A stretch of 64,000 bases of DNA from Sphagnum compactum (Eukaryota; Bryophyta; Sphagnopsida; Sphagnales). Under the pieces are notes generated by a model that saw nothing but the letters and a program-made list of their open reading frames with translations, searched no databases and had not been told where the DNA came from. Shown one piece after another: positions 10,566 to 20,640 of this stretch. The position numbers and the translations under genes were made by a program. The DNA lies in the NCBI GenBank assembly GCA_965153455.1, contig OZ234501.1, positions 14,322,001 to 14,386,000 on the forward strand, read 5' to 3'. Within the stretch, counting starts at the first letter, position 1. Each line of letters opens with the position of its first letter.

Positions 10566-12410
10566 TGTAAGGGAAATACTTAGGCATGTCGGCAAAGTAA
10601 TAATATTAGGAATACTAAACATAATCCTAACAAATACTTTTTGAATTGTCAAAATGTAATATGTCGATAGATCCATGTAAACTAAGCTTACTATGTCAAC
10701 ATGACAGACAAATTGTCATAACTGCATAATGATATGCCATGAAATAGTTACAACTACTTAATTGCCAGAAGGCATGTTGGTATAAAAGTAAGTCTGTCAC
10801 AAGAGACTTTGTGGGGGCTTGTTTTTTGGGGTAGAAACAATGAGGCTTGTCAAGGAGTGAGAAGATTACATTGTGAATGGAATGTATGGACATATTTCTT
10901 AAGAAGCTTGAACATTTTCTTTTAATCTTAATATATTGATTATGATCCCCATTAATTGTATGATGTAATAAATTATAGTTGTGGAATAATGTAAGGAAAT
11001 TCTCCAGCAATTTAACTGTCCTCGTTACTATTTTTACTTGGTATTTATGATAATGGAGTAGGACAAAAATCCACAGCGATTCAGAAATGTATTGCTAAGA
11101 ATTATGATACAAAAGAACATCAAGAACAAGTAGCCACATGATGTATAGGTTCATCTTTGATTATTTTCTATAGGCCAAATTTTTTCAAGGTACCAACCTT
11201 TTTTTTGGTGCAAAATTTTGCATTGATGCAAAGAAAATAGTCAACATTAAAAAAAAAATCTATAAAAATCTTTGAAAATGACCAAATCTCTATGAATAGT
11301 TCAAGTAGATAGCCAACTATATATAAGGATGGTTTTTTTTCCTTTCATGTTTTTAATAACCAAGTTTGGCTAAATTGTCTTATGGATGATTAACCACATC
11401 CCCCCCACCCCCCGGTGCAGTTAATTATTTATCTAATTACTCTATGTCACACAAGTTCTACCACAATTTTCATTCTTTTGATATTTTCTAAATTATTTTA
11501 CTTCAATGTTCAATGTCATATACCATGAAATTAAAATCTTTTAACATTGAATTTATGACCTTATGATAAATCAAAACCACACCATAGATGGGTGGTTAAT
11601 GCATTATTGATATACTGAAATAGAAAATGGACTCTATAACACAAGATGTTATGATAACCATTCACCTATTTCTAAATATGGCCTCACATTAGTTCAACAT
11701 TGGGTGCCACCAAATTCCATGAACCTATTGTAAACCTATGTCATATAGGTATGGAAACACAACCAAGGTATTTTAACCTTAACAAAAACATGTATCCACA
11801 TATATTCATGTTCATTGCAAAATTCATACAATTTGTTGTTTGGAGTTGGACAATGAAGCTTACCAATTTTTAAAATGGTGTTGTGATTTGGTGAATCATT
11901 AAACACCTAAATAAAACTTGTAGTAGAAAAATGTCATATTGGTATGGAGGGGTTGTAATTTGATAGGATTAATAGTCTAATTTGATGTAATTACCTAGTA
12001 AATATTAACTCCCAGTTCAATAAAAAAACATATACAAAATAAGGATAACAATGATGAGTAAACTACTAATTTTCAAATTTATTAACAAAAAGTTCACAAA
12101 TAGTCATGACAAGTTTTCTACTTGCAGGTACTAATTAAACCTAGTTATGCAAAACTTGGTTCCTTGTAGTTGATTACATTTCAACTTCTATTTGTTCTGC
12201 CACACAAATTTAGTGCTTCCAAAATTCCAAAATTTGCAAAACAAAATGATGCAAACCAATAACAATTAAAAGAAATGCTGCCCTATTTCCTTCCAAATCT
12301 TCATTTGGAATAATAAAAATTCAAAACCAACTACCATATGTCTTAGTTTGAATCAATTGTCAAATTGCTTACCTATTAAGTCTTTATGTTGTTTACATAT
12401 TCCCCTTACA
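10566..12410 (+). repeat. Candidate 3' LTR of the gypsy element
   Basis: Begins TGTAAGGGAAATA three bases after the polypurine tract and is proposed to end ...ATTCCCCTTACA at 12410. The two ends are inverted repeats of each other over 12-13 bases (one extra G), as LTR ends should be. A TATA box, TATAAAAG, lies at 10781-10788 as expected for the LTR promoter. The length of 1845 bp is long but in range for large plant gypsy elements. The 5' LTR is outside the window, so the right border is supported only by the terminal match. The interior holds a C-rich run (11399-11415) and a TAGCCA-type dispersed repeat. Confidence 0.6.
11160..11395 (+). repeat. TAGCCA-type dispersed repeat, copy 1
   Basis: Contains TCAAGTAGATAGCCAACTAT and CCAAGTTTGGCTAAATTG followed by CTTATGGATGAT. 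The same ordered blocks recur in MTP intron 2 (about 18650-18725), and the final block recurs in part at about 19380-19485. This suggests an uncharacterised dispersed element, possibly a MITE, with the near-palindrome AGCCA...TGGCT at its 3' end. Confidence 0.4.
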
Positions 12411-12510
12411 TTATCTAAGGAGTTAAAACATGTAACATTAAATTAGGTGGTGAGGTGTTATAAATTAATAATGGATTATGTATGACTCATAGTGAGTCAT
12501 CATCAACAAA

Positions 12511-12715
12511 TCATAGCACAAATTAATATGCACGATTCAAGATAGGTGTTTCATTGGGAAAGCCATGGCACAAATTATGTGCATGATTCAATTTGGGTAA
12601 GTCATTAGAAAAGTCATGGAACAAATTAATGTGCATGATTAAAGTTGGATGAATTACTATTAAAGTCATCCCATAATTTAATGTGCATGATTAGTCACAT
12701 AGTGAATCATTTTCT
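12511..12715. repeat. 51-bp tandem repeat, four copies
   Basis: Four consecutive diverged units starting near 12511, 12564, 12615 and 12667. Each carries a version of ACAAATTAATGTGCATGATT followed by a variable GTCATTA segment. No coding capacity. It lies just outside the proposed LTR end. Confidence 0.65.
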
Positions 12716-15700
12716 GTGTAAGACTTTAGGAAATTTCTTGTTTAATTTCATTTTATTTAGTATATAAGTGGGTGTTTAGGGCTTATTGAGGACATCTTCA
12801 CTTAATTAAAATGAATCTTGTTGCATAATTTTAGGATTAAAAACTAGAAGATTGGTGAAAGGATGTTCAATATTTTATGAATAGTTTTGTGAATTGTAAA
12901 ACCCATGACAAGAATTATCACTATGGCATATTATATATGCATAAAAGGTAAATATGTGATTAAATGTGTGAAACAAAAAAAATAGATACCCATAGCTATG
13001 CAACAAAAATACATAGTTCCAATCCTTCAACCATTTGTTATTCCACATGGCCTATTAAGATTGATATGTGAGCATTTCCATTGGTGCCTTGCACAACAAT
13101 TTTTGAATGAAGAATAGTGAAGTCTATGCCAATTTGAGATCACAAGTTGGCATTACAACAATATATATTTACATGAGAAGATGTAATGCTTCCACAATAT
13201 ACTAATTAAATGATTTGTCAAGTGATTTTATTTATGTAATGTCACATCTTATATTTATTTTTGTTTTCATATTTATGGATGGGGCTTGAGAAATAGTTAA
13301 TAAGTCATGTTGAATGTGAGAATATTTTTGGGGCCCAAAAAAGGGGTAATATATCTAGGTGTAGCTGTTCTGATAATGGATCTTATTTGAACTTTGAAAT
13401 TTAACACTTTAAATTGTAAATAATTAAATTTAGAAACATGCCTAAGATGCTTGAAGGCCATTTTCAAGAAGACAATTAAAAACTTGTGGCTAGTTTCACC
13501 TTTGAACAAGTTTATAAGCAAAAATGAGATGACATGAAATTTCAAATAATGAACAAAAAAAACATGTACAACCACTTCATTCAAAACAAATCTCCCAAAT
13601 CTATGCATTCATATTTCCTTGTCTTTAAGATCCTTGTTTCTTGCCTCAAACATTTTGCATTCTCCTATTTTTGTCTTTTGCAACCAGTTCTTACAAGGAT
13701 TTATCTCTTCCTTCACAAATATTATCACCATGGTGAATCAATACTAGATCTAACAAACCTACTCACATGATAAAGCTTTGATGCCAAAATGGAAGTGGCA
13801 TGAAACCTCAAGAAATGAACAAACAATCGACATATATAGCCACCTCACTCAAAACATCTTATGTTTTAGGAGAATATACATCCTCCAAACACAATTCCCA
13901 ACTACAAACATCAATTGTCAACAATTTAAAATACAAACACTTCAGAGCCACATTGACAAGATTTGTTAAAAAGAAGAAGAAGATGTCATATATGTAACTA
14001 CACACATTACAAACTTTCCACATAGAAATGAATCAAACATTCAATGTCCAACTCTATGGTCTTCTTTTCCAAGTATCATTCCACCTTTGCCAAAGTCATT
14101 TACATTCATTGAACAATGCATTTGCCTCCACCCACAACCTCTTTTTAGGCTTCCATCTCCTTTTAAACCTAAATCTAGAAACTTATTGTGTTTCCCAATG
14201 TTATAATAAATCCCTAGTATGCAATCCCTCTCATAGAAAATTCTCTCAAAAATCATCATCCCACTTGAAACTTACACACCCCAACAATCCACTTTGACTC
14301 TTGAACTTACCACCTTATCCATATTGCACAATTCCTCACAACAAATAAACAATTACGAAAATAGAATTCAAACCTCCCATCCCCATTGCCTTTTTAATGT
14401 TTTTTTAACAATTAATGGGACCTGGCAAACCATGAACCTAGAACCGTTCATCATCTCTATCCTTATGCACAATTAATGAACATATAACACAATTCCCAAA
14501 TTTCTATTTTGGCCCATCTCCACTTGGTCTTGCATCTTGCGCAATAAAAGTAAAGAAAGGATATAAAGCTTCAAATAATTCTCCACAACCAAGGAAAAAA
14601 ACCACAAATGCCCATCTCTTCACATTAACAATGAACACCCCTCACTCATAATCCCCTCGCACCGTTTATCTCCTCCATTTGACCTTATCTCCATCAACAT
14701 ATTCTTAACACCAACATCATCACCAACTTTTCAGCCACAAACAACAAGCTAGAAAAAGAAAAGATAGAGTTGTGCTTGCACATTATTAAAACTTCTCAAT
14801 CGACATAGGACTGCCAATGCATCACCATCATTCTTCACAAATGCAAAGCCAAGAAGACAAGAGTCGTCATCCATCGGTAGCCTTAGTGAAAAGCCTAAAA
14901 CCCAAAACCCTAAAGTTGTTCAATAACCAATTGGACTGGTCTTGATTCCACAAGTCTACCACCACTATTATAATAGCTTGTAACCAATAATTTGGATGAA
15001 ATTTAGGATTTAGTGTTAAGTCAAAGTCCTCCACTAATAGAGTACAACCCCATTTCCTAAGTGGATTGGAAACAAATGTTCAATATGTTATTATAATTCA
15101 ATTGAATTTTTAATAACATTTTGGTCCATGAATGTAAACGGGATATGTATTTTCGTAATGAGCTAGATATTAATTCTAAGCCTAAATCAGAACAAGGTTA
15201 AAATTTCTTTTTTTGTTCTCTTTGTGCTTCTTAAAAAACTGAATTTTTTCCACTTTATTTTTAGAGTATGTCAAGCATACATAAGCCTACTAGAATAAAC
15301 AGAATTTCCAATCCTTACTAAGAGTTGTCTTCAAAATGATTCAAAATATGTTTCACGAGAGGCGGTCCAAGAATGATATAATGCATTCATTCTCAATCAT
15401 TCAAATTCAGAAACTACATCCTGATCCAAAACAGACAAAACTTCTCAAATGAATCAGAACTACTGAACAGTTTTTAGAATAGAAAAATATTGAAAATTTC
15501 AAAATTTCAAATTGCATGAAAGGTTGTCTCATCTAGTCTTTCATATTCCGAATTATTTTTCACTTTTTGCATACCAAAAAAATCACCTTTCACATTTGAA
15601 ACATCTACAAATGGCAAATATACAAACTTTTAGGAAGGGATAGTATTTAAAAGGTCAGACCTTTTGGACTTGAAAAACATTTCCCAATTGAAACCATATG

Positions 15701-15801
15701 ATCATGTTTGAGCTTTCAAGAGATTACACCTTTTGGATTCCAAAAGTTTCTAATTCATAACATACCCAATGGATTTTGAAGAGTCTTATCAAGTGATATA
15801 C
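12716..15801. other. Non-coding, AT-rich, no gene recognised
   Basis: Apart from short chance open frames on both strands I see no domain, splice-consistent gene, RNA gene or clear transposon end here. From about 13500 to 14900 the plus strand is C- and A-rich with few G, and shows no codon-like pattern. Confidence 0.5.
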
Positions 15802-16300
15802 TATCATAGACCCAAGTTTGCAAAGGTTTCTTTCCAATTAGAAACTGTGTCAATTGTTAGTTAAATCTTGAGATCTTTGAATTTGCAAATCCCCCAACTG
15901 TGCAAACATTTTGGGTAACCACAATTGCATACATTTTTGGGTGATCACAAATGCAACAAAATGGAGCTTGAAAGAAGAGAATTTTGGTGGAGAAAATATG
16001 TTTGGCCATAACAACAAGCATAGATTGTGTCTGTGTCCACATGTTATTATTATAGACCCAAGTTTGCGAAAGTCTTTTCCCAATTGTAAATTGTATCAAT
16101 TGTTAGTTACAATGTCTTGAGATCTTTGGATTTGCAATTTCCCCAATTGTGCAAAACAATTCAGGTAGGTAATCACAAACAATTGCAAACATTTTTTCAG
16201 TAAATCACAAATGCAAAAAAAAAGTGGAGCTTGAAAAGAAGAGATTTTCTGGAGGAGTTTTGGGAGGAGTAAACATGTTTGGAGATTAAGAACAAGTGCA
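15802..16300. repeat. 245-bp tandem duplication upstream of the MTP gene
   Basis: Two direct copies starting TAGACCCAAGTTTGC at about 15808 and 16053. They share ordered blocks: CAATTGTTAGTTA, CTTGAGATCTTTG, TTTGCAA, ATCACAAATGCAA, GGAGCTTGAAA and AAACATGTTTGG or AATATGTTTGG. The second copy has small insertions. It ends about 650 bp before the MTP start codon, so it may lie in promoter or leader DNA. Confidence 0.75.
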
Positions 16301-16329
16301 GATAGTGTTTTGTTTTCACATGCAGGCAT

Positions 16330-16955
16330 TGTGGCAGAAGGAAGAAGAAGGAGAAGGGTTTTAGGATGAGGAGGCAGAGAATTAAGTCCAAATCTAGGTC
16401 TTGTGGATTAGAGGATTCAAGCTCAGATTCATGGAGTTCATGATTCCAAGAATGAAAGATTTCAGGATCTGAGGAAGCAGCATGAGCAAGTTGTGAGAAA
16501 TTAGGAGATGAAGCAATGCAAAAGCTTGGAAATTAAGTGAACTAGAGACGTCGTGGATCTTAGAGTCTGAAGCTCAGATTCATTGGTCACGCATGACTCT
16601 TCAAGAATGAAAGATTTGAGGATGACTTGCATGAGCTTATGAGACAATTACGAGATTAGGCTGAGTGCAAAAAAGGGATTTATAAGTTTGGCATTGTGGA
16701 TTTAGAGGAAGCTCATTTTCTTCATGGGTCACATCACATAAGTGCATGAATGAAGATTTGGATGAGGAAGAAGCAGCTTTTGGGAATTGGAATTTAGGAG
16801 ATTTATTGAGCCAAGGCTGATTATGGGTCAGCAGAGGAATCAGCAGATTGAGAGATGGATAAGTCTGCAGGATTCAAGCATGAGGAAGCAACTGTATATA
16901 ACAAGGGCAAAATTGGGAGGCTAATCATCTAGAGGTACTCTGCATTGTGGACTTC
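16330..16955 (+). promoter_or_regulatory. MTP upstream/leader region with repeated segments
   Basis: Purine-rich sequence made of loosely repeated blocks of about 130-150 bp: AAGCTCAGATTCAT at about 16419 and 16570, GAATGAAAGATTT at about 16450 and 16606, and GGAAGCTCATTTTC later. These fit a duplicated leader. There is no clear TATA box close to the ATG. The transcription start and any leader intron cannot be set from sequence alone. Confidence 0.35.
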
Positions 16956-18979
16956 ATGAAGGTGCAGATGATGGACACTGGAGCAAGAATGAAGTGTGCC
17001 AGTGCCAGGTGTGGATTGGCGAGCCCTGGAGCCCTTGCAGCAGATGCCGCACAGAGAGCATTGTCATCACGGAAGCTTGGCAAGGCTGTAGTGTTTTGCT
17101 TGATCTTCATGGTAGTGGAGACAGTAGGAGGGGTATTGGCAAACAGCCTTGCAATTCTTGCTGATGCTGCTCACTTACTGTCGGACATTGCTGGATTTGT
17201 TATCTCTCTTTGTGCAATTTGTGCAGCAGGATGGGAAGCAACCCCGAGCCAGAGTTTCGGGTTCTACCGACTGGAGATTCTGGGTGCACTTCTCTCCATT
17301 CAACTCATTTGGCTGCTTACAGGTATCCTGGTTTACGAAGCAATCCGCAGACTATTTGATCCCTCTCAACTGGTGGATGGCCGCCTCATGTTTGGCATTG
17401 CAAGTGTTGGGCTTTTGGTAAACCTAGCCATGATCTTCATGCTTGGACATGATTGTGGGGTTGGACAACATGGCCATCATGAAAACCACAGCCATCAGCA
17501 TCCTGCAGCAAGCAGCAGTGATCACATAACCCCCCACATGATCACCCATGACGACTACAAGAAAAAGAATCCCCACAAGAAGCACCACAATGATGAAGGA
17601 GACGGTACTAGATGCATGCAAAACTCCACATACATATTACCAGATCTGCAAGAAGAGATTTTGTCAATTTAACAAAAGACTACAGAGATCCTGATCAGCA
17701 GCATGTCTCCACATGCTTGTGCTGCATGAGTGGATGAATGCTCCTCAATTTTTTCCATGACAAAACCCTAAACCTAAACCCTAAAAATGCTTTTCCATCG
17801 ATTCTTCACCTCCAACTGCATGCTTTTTGCAGGGAAGCACGTGGAGCATGAGAGTCATGAGATTATTCACGCGGGTATCGAAGAACAAGAGTGCACTAAA
17901 GAAGATGGCTGCAATGATAGCAATCATGGTCAGGAATTAGGGCAGAAACACAGCGACGATGAAGACGGCGGTTCTCCCGGCCACCAGTCTTGTTCCTCCA
18001 GGCTGAAGCAGGAGCCAGCTAACATGAATACAACTGTAACGACTCCGAGGATGCTGCAAAATTATGAAAGGAGCGGAAATGAGACTAGTCACGACAATAT
18101 CAACGTGCGAGGAGCTTATCTGCATGCGTTGGGGGACTTGATACAAAGCGTAGGAGTGATGATCGCGGGTGCACTGATCTGGTACAATCCAAAGTGGCAG
18201 ATCATCGACTTGGTTTGTACCCTTTTGTTCTCGTTGCTGGTGTTGGCGACCACCATTCAGATGCTACGCAACATCGTGGAGATTTTGATGGAGAGTACCC
18301 CACGCGAGATCGATGCTGCCGCTGTGGAGATCGGTTTGTCTAGGTCAGCCCTTTTTTTCCGCTGGCTATATGTAGCCAGAAAGCTATAATTAAAAATAGA
18401 AAAGTGCTAAAATCAAGTGCTTTTGAGTTTTTATTAGCCATAATTCGACCAAAAGTTAAGAAAAATCGCCACTATTCTGTAAATTATTCAAGTACATAGC
18501 CAAAAATATAGAAGACTTTTTTTGGGCTGGCTATATATAGTCAGAAAGATATATTAAAAAATTAAAAGTGCTAAAATAAAGTGCTATTTGAGTTTTTATT
18601 AGCCATAATTCGGCCAAAATTTAAGAACAGTCGCTGCTATTCTATACAGGATTCAAGTACCTAGCCATATATATATAATAATTTAATATTGTAGCCAAAT
18701 CTGGCTAAATCTTCCTGTGGATCATTGCCACTTTGGTTAATCACAAAATTGAAAAAACAAAAAAAAAGGCATTGGTCCAGGTTCCCTGGTGTGATTGCCG
18801 TGCACGAGCTGCACATTTGGGCCATCACTGTGGGCAAGACTTTGCTTGCATGCCACATTCGAATTGCAGCGGATGTGAGTAGTGATGAGATCTTGCACAG
18901 TGTCACTGATTACTGTGAACGTGTGCACAAGATTACTCATTTGACCATCCAAGTGGAGAAAGATCGACTAATTAATTAA
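16956..18979 (+). CDS. MTP1-like: Zinc transporter, MTP/CDF family (MTP1-like), three exons
   Basis: Cation diffusion facilitator that exchanges Zn2+ for H+ across the vacuolar membrane and so stores excess zinc. Proposed exons are 16956-17604, 17833-18343 and 18781-18979; all introns are GT-AG, phases join cleanly and the product is 452 residues, typical for plant MTP1. The in-frame GTG at 16947 is not used because ATG occurs at 16956. Both CDF metal-site motifs H-x3-D are present (HLLSD in helix 2, HALGD in helix 5). A His-rich cytosolic loop with [11 protein letters not shown] lies between helices 4 and 5 and spans the exon 1/2 junction. The MESTPREID signature follows helix 6, and the C-terminal domain reads [14 protein letters not shown]. 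Codon use and GC are clearly higher than in the flanks. It looks intact. The family is certain; the exact MTP subgroup and symbol are inferred. Confidence 0.9.
18361..18730. repeat. 175-bp tandem repeat filling MTP intron 2
   Basis: Two direct copies start GCTGGCTATAT at 18361 and 18536. They share AAAGTGCTAAAAT, GAGTTTTTATTAGCCATAATTC and TTCAAGTAC. The block ends in TAGCCAAATCTGGCTAAAT (about 18693-18711), which also occurs in part near 11370 and 19442. The intron (18344-18780) is almost entirely this repeat, so a transposon-like sequence appears to have settled and duplicated inside the intron. Confidence 0.7.
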
Positions 18980-19004
18980 CTAATTGACCAACTGATTAAC
19001 TTTA

Positions 19005-19250
19005 CCAGTGTTGGCCCAGTTATTGAGAAAATGGCCAGTTATCAGCAAGGGTCCGTGGGGGAGCTAGCTATGCATAACTAACTGACCCGTAAGGTCCGAG
19101 ATTGGTTATGAACTGAATGGAGACCCTGGCCAGTGTGGGTCGGTTATTGAGAAAATGATCGATTACCTATCAGCAAGCGTTGAAGGCAGAGTTCTTGGTA
19201 ACTGATTATACAGGTTGGTTAATGATTGGTTAAGAACTGAACAAAGACCT
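19005..19250. repeat. 120-bp tandem duplication in MTP 3' flank
   Basis: Two diverged copies share GTTATTGAGAAAATG followed by TATCAGCAAG and a later GGTTATGAACTGAA or GGTTAAGAACTGAA block, starting near 19007 and 19130. It begins about 30 bp after the MTP stop codon and is probably transcribed as 3' UTR. Confidence 0.6.
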
Positions 19251-20632
19251 TGCCTGTCTAGTAGAAAGACTTGACAAGACCCTTGTGGGTCGAGTATTGC
19301 TTGCATGTTTGGTCCTAACTTGTAGAGAACAAACAATAAACCCCATTCCCTCCCCCACTGGCAGATTCTATAAGAAGTTGTAGGAGGTAGCCAGAAATAT
19401 AGGAGGATACTTTGAAATTTCTTACTTTCATATTTTGTTTATAGCCAGATTTGGTTAATGTAAAAATCCTCTTATGAATGATCTTCAATTCAGCTGCATC
19501 ACAATTTTTTTGAAAACCACTGGGTCCCTAGGAGTTGGCAACCAATGGTAACCCAGTGCATTGTTTTCATCATCAAACCAAGAGCTCAAAACTTAGTGTA
19601 AGGGCATCTTCACCCCACACCTGCAAACACCCCTTTTCATTAAATCTTGCAGCAAACACCCCTGTATCCATGTTCATTTTGCAGTGGCCATTTTAACTCC
19701 TTTAAAATCTTTTTTCTTACTATGGATTTGGACTATTACTCATCCAGATGTAAATATATAAATGATCGTTGAGTGTTTAAAGGGACTTTTATGACGTTTG
19801 TGGATGGGGACAGTGATCGTTAAAGACTATTCTATCTTAACATAAAGGAGTTGTTTACAGTTTTGGGTTGGAGATGCTCTAAAATTATGTAAGCCTCTAG
19901 ACTTTTATTGGCTCTGCCCAATAGAGAGAGACTAACCAATGCTCCAGAGTATTTTTTCCATTTGGTCCCACATTTCAAGAATGTCCACCAGATGTACCAT
20001 GTGTCAAATCTGAACGTCTTAAGCTCATTTTCTGGAAACTTCACCAAATATTTCTGTTTTTAACTGTTGCTGGTTTGAGCTTTGAACTAACCATAAGTGG
20101 GAGAGCCATTATGTGGTGATTCCCTTGTTGTTAAGCAAGGCACCCTTAGACGAAGAATTGGAAATTTGAGAAAGCAAGGATCAAAAGTCTCATTTGTCTA
20201 CCCATAAGCCTCAAGGTGATTTTACAGATCATAGCTCAACTACAAACAAAACAGTCAAGAGTGGGAATGGGACTTCAAGGGAACTGGGTGGGTCTCTCTC
20301 CAAAGGATGGAACTTGAGAGGTACCTAAACTAAAATGTCAGAAAGAAGAAAGGCCTTCTTGGTGCTCAAATCTGCATGAACTCATAAGTCACAATGCAAT
20401 GTGTGAAATTAAAACCTGACTTTTTTAATAAAAAGAAAGACCACAATCTTCCTACACGCACAATTTTTATTACATTTAAGGAAATGGGTCCAGGAGCATT
20501 ATGATAAGTATGCAAAGGTCCTTAAAACTGCCAACACATCCAAATCATCAACAAGAGTTCAAAACTTAGTACTAAAAGGTCAAAAATAAGAAAGTTCTTT
20601 TGTGCTTAAATTGACATAAAAGCACTATGCAG
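19251..20632. other. Intergenic, no gene recognised
   Basis: Contains a partial TAGCCA-type repeat (about 19380-19485, with TAGCCAGATTTGGTTAAT and CTTATGAATGATC). No open frame with a recognisable product on either strand. Confidence 0.45.
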
Positions 20633-20640
20633 GTTTAAAC

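Larger units (their letters stand above)
1..12410 (+). mobile_element. Ty3/gypsy LTR retrotransposon, 5' end outside window
   Basis: Decayed LTR retrotransposon. Gag, protease, reverse transcriptase, RNase H and integrase relics follow in the Ty3/gypsy order (integrase after RNase H), and then come about 4.5 kb of further coding relics, a polypurine tract (10553-10562) and a candidate 3' LTR (10566-12410). The 5' LTR and gag start lie left of the window. Every domain is broken by stop codons and frameshifts, so this copy cannot make its own proteins. The long segment between integrase and 3' LTR resembles the organisation of Tat/Athila-like plant elements, which carry an extra ORF there; the lineage is inferred. 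The left part of the element is certain; the right border depends on the LTR end proposed below. Confidence 0.88.

Noticed and set aside
14028-14297. 89-codon plus-strand frame
   Set aside because: G-poor, skewed composition and no homologous motif; chance frame.
16947-16955. GTG codon as the MTP start
   Set aside because: Plant nuclear genes start at ATG; the in-frame ATG at 16956 gives a normal MTP N-terminus.
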